A stretch of 54,919 nucleotides of DNA from Candidatus Zhuqueibacterota bacterium (lineage in GTDB: Bacteria > Zhuqueibacterota > Zhuqueibacteria > Thermofontimicrobiales > Thiofontviventaceae): the NCBI GenBank assembly GCA_016926625.1, contig JAFGOE010000069.1, positions 1 to 54,919 on the forward strand, written 5' to 3'. A program made the translations under genes and the position numbers. Below, in pieces: positions 16,988 to 26,501 of this stretch. Position 1 is the stretch's first letter. Each line of letters begins with the position of its first letter. The notes below the pieces were generated by a model, which was not told the DNA's origin, made no database searches, and was given only the letters and a program-made list of their open reading frames with translations.

Positions 16988-19900
16988 ATGAAGAAAAAGA
17001 ACGTGCGCCTCTTTAATAAAGATTATCACAAGACCGTCGTTGCCAATTTAGACAGAGCCAGTAACCTGTACATGGAAAAGTATGCTTCAGCGTTGATTTC
17101 CAATCAGCGATCGAAACTTGAGAAATACATTGAGCAACTCAATAGCTGCAAAAAGACGTTGCAGAATTTGCATTTAAACGAAGATCAGAAGCTGGCGTCA
17201 TGGCATGTATTAGCCGATACGATCAACACTATTCTGGCATATACGGATTCATTCAAGTACATCGATCCGGAACTACAAGCGACCGATTTTTGGAGCGAAT
17301 GGCGCACTCTCTTCACGCAGACCACTGAGGAGCTTCCCACGTACGGTAAATTCATTGTCTCGGATAAATTCTTTCAAATTCAGTCCGATGAATCCTACCG
17401 AGTAAGGCTATGGAAGCGCTATCGAATCCTGTCGGCACAGGTTAAGAGCTACAGACTACGTTCATTGAACTGGTTTAGATCGATCGTTCATAAAGCTCCT
17501 ATCCCCAAATCAAAACTAACGAAGATTGTCGCAGTCAGACGATTCTTTAAGCTGCACTGCGAATTGCCCGTGTCCAAACTGATTCATGACACATGGCGAA
17601 AATATCTACAAAGTATTTCTAAACAATTCGATGATGTGAACAACATGACCGAACAGTTGATCGACAAACTTCTCCTCCTAAGAGACTTTGAGGCAGTGCT
17701 GAAAAATTCAAAAGATCAGGACCTGAGCCATGCCGTGAACAAATTAGATGAATCGATCCACGCGTTCCATTCTGTCATCGATGAATTACCCGGAATCACG
17801 ACAGATCTTATGAAGTATTTTATCGATGAGCAAAAAAAAATCGATCAAGATCTCATTAAACAATGGCACTACACTGGAACAGCTTTAAGGTCCAATCGGA
17901 AATTATCATCGAAGGTGATTAAAAATGAGTGGAACAAGTTGATCGAGTTCTATGATAACAGTTTAAACAATTGGAGAAACTACTTTAATAGTAAGCGACA
18001 AAGTTTTAAAAAAGATTTAGCGCTCTCTCTGCTGCAATTAAAGACGATAACGATGTGCCTTGAATCATCGAAAACAATACATGAGAAAATACATGAAAAT
18101 ATCTTGCCTCTGATGATGAATTCAAAGGCAGATGTGGCCAATCTTCTTGATAAATTCAAGAAACTCGATATTGAGAAAGAGACTGAGCTGAAGAAGAAGA
18201 TTATCGAAGAGAACAGGTTGACGCTCCGAAAATTAAAAAAAGAAAAATTGCCGCAAACCATCGATTCTTTGATCGAAGCTAACCTGATGAAATCACTGCA
18301 GAATTTTCAATCGCGTGTCAAATACGATGTCGACCAGTTATCAGAGACCTATAGCATCATAGAACGGGAGAGTTTTCAGAACTTAAAACCAGTCTTTAAA
18401 TCTGTAGATATACCTTTGAAAACGTTAGTTTACAATGAAGTTTATGTTCGTATTTTCAATAAATATGATAATTTTATGGATAATTTCCAGATTAAACTGG
18501 ATACGCTGGTCAGAGATATTTCTGAGATCGATCAGATCGTCGAATTCAATCTGGATGCTGCCATCTCGTTACTTGAAAGAGGTGGCAATTTGGCAGATTT
18601 GGGAGAAGCCAAAAACGTGGTCATCGAGGGACTGGAGCGCACCAACAATCAATTTAATGGATTGAAAGATCAATGTGTGGCGTTGTTTAATCTGAGTCAT
18701 GAAAAGATGATAGAATCTGCTCTCGAGTTTGCGGATGATATTCAGGAGCTTCTTGACAATGAAAAGATTATAGCACTTCAGTTTAGAGTCGCCAAGGCGA
18801 GGACGACGAATAAAATCAAGCAGATGAGTAGCGATGGCGTTGATTTTATCAAGAATCTGATTCCCCAAATCGTTCAATTTATAAAAAAATACGCGGTTAA
18901 GCTTAAGAAGCGATTCAATAAGCTGAGAAGAATGACTGGCTTTATGCCGGTTCGCGAGGAGTCTCATCAGCGTTTGACAAAATTCCTGGCCGAAAATCGA
19001 AAAAAGATGGTAACATTGCCTATTATCTATCAGCGTCTGTTTCGAATGGAAGCATTCAAAGATGAACGATTCTTTGAAGGTCGCGAACAGGAACTAGAAG
19101 ATATCAGCGATGTGTTTGAGACATGGAAAAATAATACTCATGCCAATGTGACTATCATCGGTGAGAGTGGAAGTGGTAAGACGACGCTACTCTATTTTGC
19201 GGAGAAGAAAATTTTTAAGGGTTATAGCATTTCAAAAATCGATTTTGAGAATAAAATAACAGATACAGATCAGTTATTCACATCTCTGAATTCGAATATG
19301 GGCAACGATTCCATCACATCGTGGTCAGATCTGGAGGAATACATCCTTAACCTTGATAAGGCTCGCGTCGTGATCGTTGAAAATCTTCACAATATCTTTA
19401 TTCGAACCATAAACGGCTTTGACACCATTGAACGATTCATGTTGTTCATGACGAAAACGTATAAGAAAATATTTTGGGTGGTATCGTGTGGATTATACTC
19501 CTGGAATTATTTGGACAGAGTATTAAAAATTTCCAAATATTTTACTAATGTGTGTATCCTACCCGAATTCTCTGCTGAAAAAATACAGAGTATCATTTTA
19601 AAACGACATCGGGTAAGCGGGTATAATCTTCAATTCCAGGAACCTGAAGATATACTCGAGAACCGTAAGTATACACGGTTCAAGACTGAAGAGCAGAGAC
19701 AGGAGTACCTGCAAAATGGTTTTTTCGAAAAATTGTACAAATTGTCCGGCGGAAATGTGACGATCGCAATGCTATTCTGGATGCAATCGATCGCGAAGGT
19801 CGACAACGATAAATTAATTATTCCCCCATTAGATGAATTTGATGTATCGTTCATTCAACTAAAAGAAATCGAGGATCAGTTCGTGTTTACTGCATTTTTA

Positions 19901-20089
19901 CAGCATGAGAAACTGACTGTCGACGAATATGTCAGGATCTTTAATGTCACTATTGACGACTGTCATCTCGTAATCAATCGGTTAAAAAACAGTGGATTAA
20001 TAATCGAGACGCAAAATGGATTTCGAATTAACTATTTGATGCAGCGGACCATTGTCAGCACACTCAAGAAGAAAAATATCTTAATTTAG
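16988..20089 (+). CDS. Large helical protein with C-terminal P-loop NTPase domain, unknown function
   Basis: A 1033-residue protein without signal peptide or clear membrane segment. Residues 1 to about 690 are charged, Lys/Glu/Leu-rich and apparently all helical with coiled-coil stretches; I recognise no family there. From about 700 an AAA/STAND-like NTPase domain begins (FFEGREQELEDI). Walker A is GESGSGKT (G725-T732), a Walker B-like strand VVIVEN ends at E798-N799, and a sensor-like strand IFWVVSCG follows. About 840-1033 looks like a lid plus winged helix (LSGGNVTIAMLFW, VDEYVRIFNVTIDDCHLVINRLKNSGLI). The domain order resembles ORC/AAA_22 or STAND switches. It is followed 9 bp later by an MscS channel gene, so the two are almost surely co-expressed. 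The ribosome site is weak. The function is unknown; gating of, or signalling to, the channel is inference. Confidence 0.85.
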   Translation: MKKKNVRLFNKDYHKTVVANLDRASNLYMEKYASALISNQRSKLEKYIEQLNSCKKTLQNLHLNEDQKLASWHVLADTINTILAYTDSFKYIDPELQATDFWSEWRTLFTQTTEELPTYGKFIVSDKFFQIQSDESYRVRLWKRYRILSAQVKSYRLRSLNWFRSIVHKAPIPKSKLTKIVAVRRFFKLHCELPVSKLIHDTWRKYLQSISKQFDDVNNMTEQLIDKLLLLRDFEAVLKNSKDQDLSHAVNKLDESIHAFHSVIDELPGITTDLMKYFIDEQKKIDQDLIKQWHYTGTALRSNRKLSSKVIKNEWNKLIEFYDNSLNNWRNYFNSKRQSFKKDLALSLLQLKTITMCLESSKTIHEKIHENILPLMMNSKADVANLLDKFKKLDIEKETELKKKIIEENRLTLRKLKKEKLPQTIDSLIEANLMKSLQNFQSRVKYDVDQLSETYSIIERESFQNLKPVFKSVDIPLKTLVYNEVYVRIFNKYDNFMDNFQIKLDTLVRDISEIDQIVEFNLDAAISLLERGGNLADLGEAKNVVIEGLERTNNQFNGLKDQCVALFNLSHEKMIESALEFADDIQELLDNEKIIALQFRVAKARTTNKIKQMSSDGVDFIKNLIPQIVQFIKKYAVKLKKRFNKLRRMTGFMPVREESHQRLTKFLAENRKKMVTLPIIYQRLFRMEAFKDERFFEGREQELEDISDVFETWKNNTHANVTIIGESGSGKTTLLYFAEKKIFKGYSISKIDFENKITDTDQLFTSLNSNMGNDSITSWSDLEEYILNLDKARVVIVENLHNIFIRTINGFDTIERFMLFMTKTYKKIFWVVSCGLYSWNYLDRVLKISKYFTNVCILPEFSAEKIQSIILKRHRVSGYNLQFQEPEDILENRKYTRFKTEEQRQEYLQNGFFEKLYKLSGGNVTIAMLFWMQSIAKVDNDKLIIPPLDEFDVSFIQLKEIEDQFVFTAFLQHEKLTVDEYVRIFNVTIDDCHLVINRLKNSGLIIETQNGFRINYLMQRTIVSTLKKKNILI

Positions 20090-20098
20090 GATAATCAT

Positions 20099-21076
20099 AT
20101 GAACAAACGATATATTAGCATACTGATTTTAATCTGTCTGTTGCTTATCACTGGAGATATATTAAACGCTCAAACCGCAGTTGACACGTTGATTCAAACG
20201 ATGACTCAGCAACAGACTCAGGTTACGGATACTACTGATCAATCATCAGCATTGGCTAGAGCAGGTAAAACGCCTGAATGGTCTATCACATTCGGCAAAG
20301 TGTTTTGGTCCATAATAATTTTCATCATCGGATTTCTTCTCATAAAGTATTTGACAAATTTTCTGGTGACCCTCGGAGAAAGATGGACTAAAACACGGTT
20401 ATTGATCAAAGGGATAATTCCGATCTTTCGGATATTAGGTTGGATGGTGGTAGGTTATATCATTATAGTCGATGTATTTGCACCACCGATAGCTACGCTC
20501 GTGGCCGTGACAGCCTCAGCAGGCATCGCCGTTGGTTTCGCTGCTCAGGATATCCTGAAAAATATTTTCGGTGGTGTGGTCATTCTACTCGACCATCCGT
20601 TTCAGGTAGGAGATAAGATCGAAATAGGTGATCATTACGGTGAAGTGTTGAGTATCGGCTTGAGAACAGTGCGCGTCGTTACACCGGATGATTCTGTTGT
20701 CGCGATACCCAACAGCGAGATCGTGAATACGGCAGTCTCCAATGCCAATTCAGGGGAGTCCAACTGTCAGGTGGTTGCTGAGTTCTATTTGCCGGCTCAT
20801 ATAGATATTCCAACGACAAGGAAAATCGCCTATCGGGCAGCCGCTGTTTCAAAATATGTTTATCTGAATAAACCCATCATTGTCATATTTAAAAATGAAA
20901 TTTACGAAGGACGTTCTCTGCTGAAAATGAGGTTGAAAGCGTATGTGTTCGATATACGCTTCGAATTTCCCTTTGCGAGTGAAATGACGGAATTGGTCGT
21001 GAAGGAATTGTTGGCACGAAAATTAGTCACGATCAATGATCTTAACGGATTGCCTATGGTGAAGTTATCAACTTAA
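20099..21076 (+). CDS. MscS-family mechanosensitive channel
   Basis: A 325-residue protein with an N-terminal signal-like hydrophobic segment (6-23, ending LNAQ), a Gln/Thr-rich periplasmic linker, then TM1 (about 60-85), TM2 (about 105-125) and the pore helix TM3: TASAGIAVGFAAQDILKNIF followed by GGVVILLDHPFQVGDKIEIG. The beta domain (TPDDSVVAIPNSEIVNTAVSN) and C-terminal alpha/beta domain follow. The family opens under membrane tension to release osmolytes; some members are gated by ligands or partner proteins. It begins 9 bp after the NTPase gene. An MscS translated directly behind a large NTPase is unusual and suggests a regulated channel. Confidence 0.92.
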   Translation: MNKRYISILILICLLLITGDILNAQTAVDTLIQTMTQQQTQVTDTTDQSSALARAGKTPEWSITFGKVFWSIIIFIIGFLLIKYLTNFLVTLGERWTKTRLLIKGIIPIFRILGWMVVGYIIIVDVFAPPIATLVAVTASAGIAVGFAAQDILKNIFGGVVILLDHPFQVGDKIEIGDHYGEVLSIGLRTVRVVTPDDSVVAIPNSEIVNTAVSNANSGESNCQVVAEFYLPAHIDIPTTRKIAYRAAAVSKYVYLNKPIIVIFKNEIYEGRSLLKMRLKAYVFDIRFEFPFASEMTELVVKELLARKLVTINDLNGLPMVKLST

Positions 21077-21239
21077 TTTCTTAAAATCGGTGCCAGGTGT
21101 TTCGCATCAGGATTTATCAGGTATTGATAAGGATCGATCGGAAGTATCGCCTGCTATAATCATACGGGAAATTATCATCATTAGCCAGTATCGTTCTTTA
21201 TAATTTATTATAGTCTTTGCCTTCTTTAAAAAGAACTAC

Positions 21240-21755
21240 TCATTCCAGATTGATGCTTTTAGTATGACGCAGCGCTGAGATAATTATCGGTACGACTATT
21301 AACTGAAGAACAACGCCTGGCAGCGAATAGAGGATGGATAACAATGAGAACATCTTCGGCGGCAATCCGAGTAAGGGGACGACTAATATCACCATGAAAA
21401 ACAAGATGATTCTGTCGATTGTCAGTGCAATGGCAATACTCAGAAGAACTGAGAACTTGCGTGATCGATAGAGGTATCCCGCAACAAATGTCATCGTCAG
21501 GCCCTCCACGCTCATGAAAATAGCCATTGGGAATAAAACAGGCATTCCTGTTGTAAGAGAAGAGATCAGCGGTCCCAATGTACCCACGATCAGCCCATAC
21601 GGATATCGCAGTATCAAGGCAGCGACTAAAATCGGGAGAAACATGGGCAGAAAGATTGCACCCGCACCCAGCATGTGAAAAACGATCGGAACGATAATGC
21701 ATAAAGCCAAAAACAGTGCAGTGAGAGTAATCTGGCGGGTATCGATTTTTATCAT
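21240..21755 (-). CDS. ECF transporter substrate-binding S component
   Basis: A 171-residue, very hydrophobic protein with about five to six membrane segments. The N-terminus (DTRQITLTALFLALCIIVP) and the following LPMFLPILVAALILRYPYGLIVGTLGP match small ECF S components, which bind vitamins, their precursors or transition metals. No EcfT or EcfA gene is nearby, so it would share an energising module encoded elsewhere (group II arrangement). It lies 29 bp downstream of the TonB receptor gene on the same strand, so the outer-membrane receptor and inner-membrane S component probably handle the same nutrient. Specificity cannot be read; cobamide or another micronutrient is a guess. Confidence 0.75.
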   Translation of the reverse strand: MIKIDTRQITLTALFLALCIIVPIVFHMLGAGAIFLPMFLPILVAALILRYPYGLIVGTLGPLISSLTTGMPVLFPMAIFMSVEGLTMTFVAGYLYRSRKFSVLLSIAIALTIDRIILFFMVILVVPLLGLPPKMFSLLSILYSLPGVVLQLIVVPIIISALRHTKSINLE

Positions 21756-21784
21756 TGATTATGAATTTCCTTTTAGCAAACGAT

Positions 21785-23653
21785 CTAAAATTCGAATGAG
21801 ACATGCATATTATAATTTCTCCCGGGCATGGGATAACCCTTCATGATTGAATAGTCCTCATCCAATAAATTTTCCAATCCCAATCCGATTCTGAGCTTAT
21901 CAGTAAGCAGGTAATGCATCTTGAGATGAATCAACCCATAATCCGGCATTCGCTCTATCGTGGAGCGTGGCGGCAGTTGATCGAGTTGATAGCTGCTCCA
22001 TAGATGATCGACAACCTCTCCGTACAGTGTAGCTTCAATTTTGCGAATTGAATAATTGACCCAATAATTAAATTTATTTGGTGAGAAAGGCAGATCTTTA
22101 TCGGAATCCATGTATGAATAGGATAAAAACGCATGCAAATGATCCAGGGGATGAGCATTGAGCGTGATTTCAAAACCGCGAACCGAGTTTTGTCCGCTGT
22201 TTTGATTAAGGATGATCCCGGGACCCAGAACATTCGTCTCGATTAGTTGATCTCCCTCATAATAAAACATGCTTACATCAATAGAATATCCCGGCGCGAA
22301 CATACTGTTCAGTCCTAGTTCGTAGTTCGCAAGCTTTTCAGGTTTAAGTTTATTATTTGCAGGATTGAACAAAAAGAAATCCCTGATCGATGGAGAGCGA
22401 AATCCTTTTGAGGCTGATGCCCTGAAGGACGTGTTCGGAGTCCCACGATAAACGATACCGGCTCTGGGGATCCGTTCCCAGCCGAAGTTGGAATTGTTTT
22501 CGAAACGGATTCCGGTATCGATAATTAACCGTCTTATGAATTCTTTCTGAATATGAACATAGGACGCTACTTCGTCGTTGAAAAAAGTCCCCAGTTTCGC
22601 ACCATTGCTCTCTGATGTGCCACCAAATCGTTTCACATCCAGGCCGACTGTCGTTTGAATATCGTACTTTAATTTGAAGTTTTGATAGGCGAGGATACCA
22701 TTGGTCTGATCCTCTGAATACCAGCCATCGGATAAATCATGTTCTCCAAAATTTCCATGAATCTTAATGATACCATCGCTATTCGAATAGGTATTGCTGA
22801 TAGTAAAATCCACAGAGCTGCGGGTGATGTCGCCTTGTTCAAAATAACCTCTTAAATCGATACCTTCGGGTCCGGGGTCGTTAAAACGATAGGGCGTGAC
22901 ACTTCCGTTTAGATTAATGTCGATGTGCCGGTTGACCCGATAACCGAGCTTCAGCGCATAATGCTGTCCATAGAATTTTGACCGATCGCGATGGCCATCG
23001 CTTTGCTGATGAGCCAGGGAAAGGAAATATTTCAACTTTCCGAAATTCCGCGTGTCCTGTAAAACGTACCTTTGTGTATTGTAACTTCCGTACTGAACCT
23101 TAAGCTGTGACGAACTACTGATCTTTTCCATATCTTTAGTGATAATATTGACGACTCCACCCAGAGCATTGGTGCCATAGACGACCGAGGCCGGACCACG
23201 CAGTACCTCGATGTGGTCGATGTGGTCGAGCGGATATGCGTCGGAGATAGGATGGCTGAAAATGCCTTGAAAATCAGGCCGTCCATCGATAAGCACCAAA
23301 ACCTGAGAATTGGGAACGCCGCCGAGTCCGCGAATCGTTACTCCACCAGCCGCAAGTGTTGAAACACCATATCCTATATTCGATTTACGTGTTGTGAATA
23401 CACCTGGCGCCATATACGCAATGGCATCCATCACGGTCTCAAGGTTCGTGTGTCGTAAAGCAGCACCTTCAATGATCGTTATCGACGCTGCCATGTCCTG
23501 TTGCGACATCTTATATCGTTGGCCTGTCACGACAACGGGCTTAAAATGATATTTTACCGAGTCCTGATCGATGGTCTTACCCGACACCAACGCATCGAGT
23601 CCGGTAAAAAAGATAGTGACAGTCAGCAGTAAATTTAATATTAAATGACGCAT
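21785..23653 (-). CDS. BtuB-like TonB-dependent outer-membrane receptor
   Basis: A 622-residue receptor with a signal peptide (ending LVSGKT), a TonB-box region (HFKPVVVTGQRYK), the plug domain (AYMAPGVFTTR, LGGVPNSQVLVLIDGRP, IEVLRGPASVVYGTNALGGVVNIITK) and a barrel ending in HVSFEF with terminal Phe. It has no N-terminal carboxypeptidase-like domain, unlike the two other receptors in the window, and its size is typical of BtuB-type vitamin or siderophore receptors. GGAG 7 nt upstream supports the start. It is followed by an ECF S component gene, which argues for vitamin-like uptake. I looked for a cobalamin riboswitch upstream and saw no B12-box. Confidence 0.9.
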   Translation of the reverse strand: MRHLILNLLLTVTIFFTGLDALVSGKTIDQDSVKYHFKPVVVTGQRYKMSQQDMAASITIIEGAALRHTNLETVMDAIAYMAPGVFTTRKSNIGYGVSTLAAGGVTIRGLGGVPNSQVLVLIDGRPDFQGIFSHPISDAYPLDHIDHIEVLRGPASVVYGTNALGGVVNIITKDMEKISSSSQLKVQYGSYNTQRYVLQDTRNFGKLKYFLSLAHQQSDGHRDRSKFYGQHYALKLGYRVNRHIDINLNGSVTPYRFNDPGPEGIDLRGYFEQGDITRSSVDFTISNTYSNSDGIIKIHGNFGEHDLSDGWYSEDQTNGILAYQNFKLKYDIQTTVGLDVKRFGGTSESNGAKLGTFFNDEVASYVHIQKEFIRRLIIDTGIRFENNSNFGWERIPRAGIVYRGTPNTSFRASASKGFRSPSIRDFFLFNPANNKLKPEKLANYELGLNSMFAPGYSIDVSMFYYEGDQLIETNVLGPGIILNQNSGQNSVRGFEITLNAHPLDHLHAFLSYSYMDSDKDLPFSPNKFNYWVNYSIRKIEATLYGEVVDHLWSSYQLDQLPPRSTIERMPDYGLIHLKMHYLLTDKLRIGLGLENLLDEDYSIMKGYPMPGRNYNMHVSFEF

Positions 23654-24007
23654 TTAAAGCTCCATAGATATTACATTTTTGGGTCAAGATTTTATAACGT
23701 TTTATATACGAAAGTGTTCCTTTTAATCGACTATAGGAATCCAATCAAAAGAACCGTCATCTTTTTTTAAAAAAACATGGACATTTAGTTGAAATTTGGT
23801 TAAGTTATCATTTAGGGGACTATGCCTGTCCTACTGAATATCCGACTCGAGTAAGATAGAAAAAATGTATATTATCCCAAAGCTAAATTTTCAGTGACCT
23901 GTATGCAACTCATCATGCTTGACCCGAACTTGAATTTGAAAAGTAATAAATTTGCGACCGTAAAATGATGGAATAGTGATCCAGCACTTCAGGAGGTCAA
24001 TTTACCT
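23654..24007. other. Divergent intergenic region (receptor / GH31)
   Basis: An AT-rich 354-bp spacer between divergently transcribed genes. It carries the ribosome sites of both (GGAG for the receptor; AGGAGGT at 23991-23997 for GH31). No convincing promoter pair, riboswitch, small gene or palindrome was seen. A T7A7 tract lies around 23761-23776. Confidence 0.5.
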
Positions 24008-26443
24008 ATGATTATGATTCTCTTTACAGTTTGCTTATTTCTCATCGGTGCACTCGTCTCGACTTCGAAATGTGACTTTATAGGAGAAACAGTGTCTATA
24101 GATATACAGGAACAGAGTGTATCGATTCAGTGTCGTAACGCCGTCGTGGAGTTACGTTTTATTACCGAGGAGATTGTTCGCATCACGTTATATCCGCAGA
24201 GCGAAAAATCCACTACACGTTCGTTTGCGGTGTCTGGAGGTAGAAAGCAATCCGTGGATTTTCAAATGTCTGAGTCGAACGAAGCCTTCACTTTGCGCTC
24301 GAAAAAATTGAAAATAGTGGTTGAAAAGAGGCCGTGTCGCATTGCAATCTACGATTCAACTGGTGAATTGATCATTAAAGATCATCATTCCTTTGGAATG
24401 TGTTGGCGTGGTACCAGAAAGACATGTTGGAAGGAATTACACGACGAACCGTTTTACGGATTGGGTGGAAAGACCGGTGAATTCAATAAGAGGGGCAAAA
24501 CGTTTACGATGTGGAACAGCGATACCCCTGGGTATACGTTAACCCAGGATCCGTTGTATCAAACCCACCCGTTTTTCCTGAGTATCCATCAGAATATTGG
24601 GTTTGGTATATTTCTGGATAATTCGTATCGCACGAATTTTAATTTTGGTGCAGGAACGGATCGGTTTTACAGTTTCGAAGTCGAAGATGGCATTCTCGAT
24701 TACTATTTTATTTACGGTCCTGAATTAAAAGACGTCATCGCTCGTTATGCCTTGCTGGTGGGTAAATTGCCGTTACCTCCCAGGTGGAGCCTTGGGTATC
24801 AACAGAGTCGCTGGAGCTATTCGACCGATCGCGACTTGATCGCGATTGCGAATAAATTTCGGAACAGGAAAATACCGTGTGATACATTATATTTGGATAT
24901 CGATTACATGGACGGATATCGTTGTTTTACCTGGCATCCTGAAAATTTTGCTCATCCGAAGAAGATGATCCGGGAATTGCATGAAATGGGATTTAAGATC
25001 GTGACGATTATCGATCCTGGTATCAAGGTAGATGAGACATATTCTATTTATCAGGAGGGTTTGGAAGGTGATCATTTTAGTAAATATCCGGACGGTAGCG
25101 TTTATCAGGGACAGGTGTGGCCGGATTGGTGCTGCTTTCCTGATTTCAGTCGGAAGCGAACCAGAAAATGGTGGGGGAAATTGTACAAGAAACTGATCGA
25201 CGTCGGCGTCGACGGCTTCTGGAACGACATGAATGAGCCAACTACCTGGGGTGGTACGTTTCCGGATATCGTGGAATTTGATGATGAAGGGGAGAAGAGC
25301 GATCACCTGAAAATACATAATCTTTACGGAGCCTTGATGGCTCAAGCGACTCATGAGGGATTGATGTCGTTGAGAAAGAATGAGCGGCCATTCCTGCTTA
25401 CCAGGGCAGGTTACGCTGGTGTATATCGATATGCGGCTATGTGGACGGGTGATAACGTCTCGTCATGGGAGCATTTACGTCTTGCAGTCAGGATGTGCCT
25501 CGGATTAAGCATGTCGGGTTATGCATTCTGTGGTTCTGACATCGGAGGGTTCATGGGAGCTCCGACGGCGGAGCTCTATTCCCGTTGGCTGCAATTCGGG
25601 ATATTCTGCCCGCTATGCAGAACCCACACGGCTATCAATACACCCGAGCAGGAACCATGGTCGTACGGAGAGGAATTCGAATCGATTAACAGGAAGATTA
25701 TCGAGTTACGCTATCGACTGTTACCGTATCTTTATTATGAATTTTACACGGCATCGAAAACTGGTCTGCCGATAATGCGACCCATGCTGCTGGAAGTCGC
25801 TTCCACGAAGAAAATAGAAGCGATGGACGACCAGTACCTGTTTGGGAACGACCTGCTGGTCGCACCCGTGCTGCAGGAGAACATACGATGCAGAGGTGTT
25901 TATCTGCCGCCTGGGGAGTGGTACGATTATTGGACGGACGAACGTATAACAGGGGATAGGGAAATTATTATGAACGCGCCACTGGATCAAATACCTCTGT
26001 TCGTGAGAGCAGGAGCGATCATTCCGATGCAGGATGTGACTAACTATGTGGATGAAAAGGAGCCGGAATATTTATATTTACATCTATACCCCTGCGACGG
26101 CTCGTCCGTTCGTTCCATCTATGAAGATGACGGTATATCGTTCAAGTATTTAAATCAAGAATATAACTTGATCACGATAGAGATGAAGCAATTTGATGGC
26201 TGCATTGAACTGAATAGTAAGTATACGCATACAGCGTATCGGAAAAAGAACCGAAAGTTCGAGTTAATTTTTCATGGTATCAGCACCAGACCAGAGGTAG
26301 TAACCGTTGAGGGTAGGTTAGTCAAAATATCCGATAGTGAACACATTGTGCAGGCAGATGGATTTTTTGATAAACGAAGTCAATGTCTCAATTTGACTCT
26401 TAATCATGATAAGGACCAAATGTATGTACAAATTGTATTTTAA
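24008..26443 (+). CDS. Secreted GH31 alpha-glucosidase/alpha-xylosidase
   Basis: An 811-residue exported glycoside hydrolase with a hydrophobic signal segment (2-20). The GH31 layout is complete: N-terminal beta-sandwich, (beta/alpha)8 barrel from about 255, catalytic nucleophile D407 in DGFWNDMNEP, acid/base D482 in MWTGDNVSSW, GSDIGGF, and C-terminal beta domains (LLVAPVLQENIRCRGVYLPPGEWYDYW). GH31 enzymes release glucose or xylose from non-reducing ends of alpha-linked oligosaccharides. There is no T9SS domain, so the periplasm is the likely site. AGGAGGT precedes the ATG. The next gene starts about 58 bp downstream on the same strand. Exact specificity cannot be told from sequence alone. 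Confidence 0.93.
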   Translation: MIMILFTVCLFLIGALVSTSKCDFIGETVSIDIQEQSVSIQCRNAVVELRFITEEIVRITLYPQSEKSTTRSFAVSGGRKQSVDFQMSESNEAFTLRSKKLKIVVEKRPCRIAIYDSTGELIIKDHHSFGMCWRGTRKTCWKELHDEPFYGLGGKTGEFNKRGKTFTMWNSDTPGYTLTQDPLYQTHPFFLSIHQNIGFGIFLDNSYRTNFNFGAGTDRFYSFEVEDGILDYYFIYGPELKDVIARYALLVGKLPLPPRWSLGYQQSRWSYSTDRDLIAIANKFRNRKIPCDTLYLDIDYMDGYRCFTWHPENFAHPKKMIRELHEMGFKIVTIIDPGIKVDETYSIYQEGLEGDHFSKYPDGSVYQGQVWPDWCCFPDFSRKRTRKWWGKLYKKLIDVGVDGFWNDMNEPTTWGGTFPDIVEFDDEGEKSDHLKIHNLYGALMAQATHEGLMSLRKNERPFLLTRAGYAGVYRYAAMWTGDNVSSWEHLRLAVRMCLGLSMSGYAFCGSDIGGFMGAPTAELYSRWLQFGIFCPLCRTHTAINTPEQEPWSYGEEFESINRKIIELRYRLLPYLYYEFYTASKTGLPIMRPMLLEVASTKKIEAMDDQYLFGNDLLVAPVLQENIRCRGVYLPPGEWYDYWTDERITGDREIIMNAPLDQIPLFVRAGAIIPMQDVTNYVDEKEPEYLYLHLYPCDGSSVRSIYEDDGISFKYLNQEYNLITIEMKQFDGCIELNSKYTHTAYRKKNRKFELIFHGISTRPEVVTVEGRLVKISDSEHIVQADGFFDKRSQCLNLTLNHDKDQMYVQIVF

Positions 26444-26501
26444 TGATCAATAACATGATACAAGTGTTATAAATGATAGATCTTTGAAAGGAGAATATAT
26501 C

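Noticed and set aside
23654-24007. Possible cobalamin riboswitch before the BtuB-like receptor
   Set aside because: No B12-box (GCCACTG-type) or matching stem pattern could be found by eye on the minus strand.
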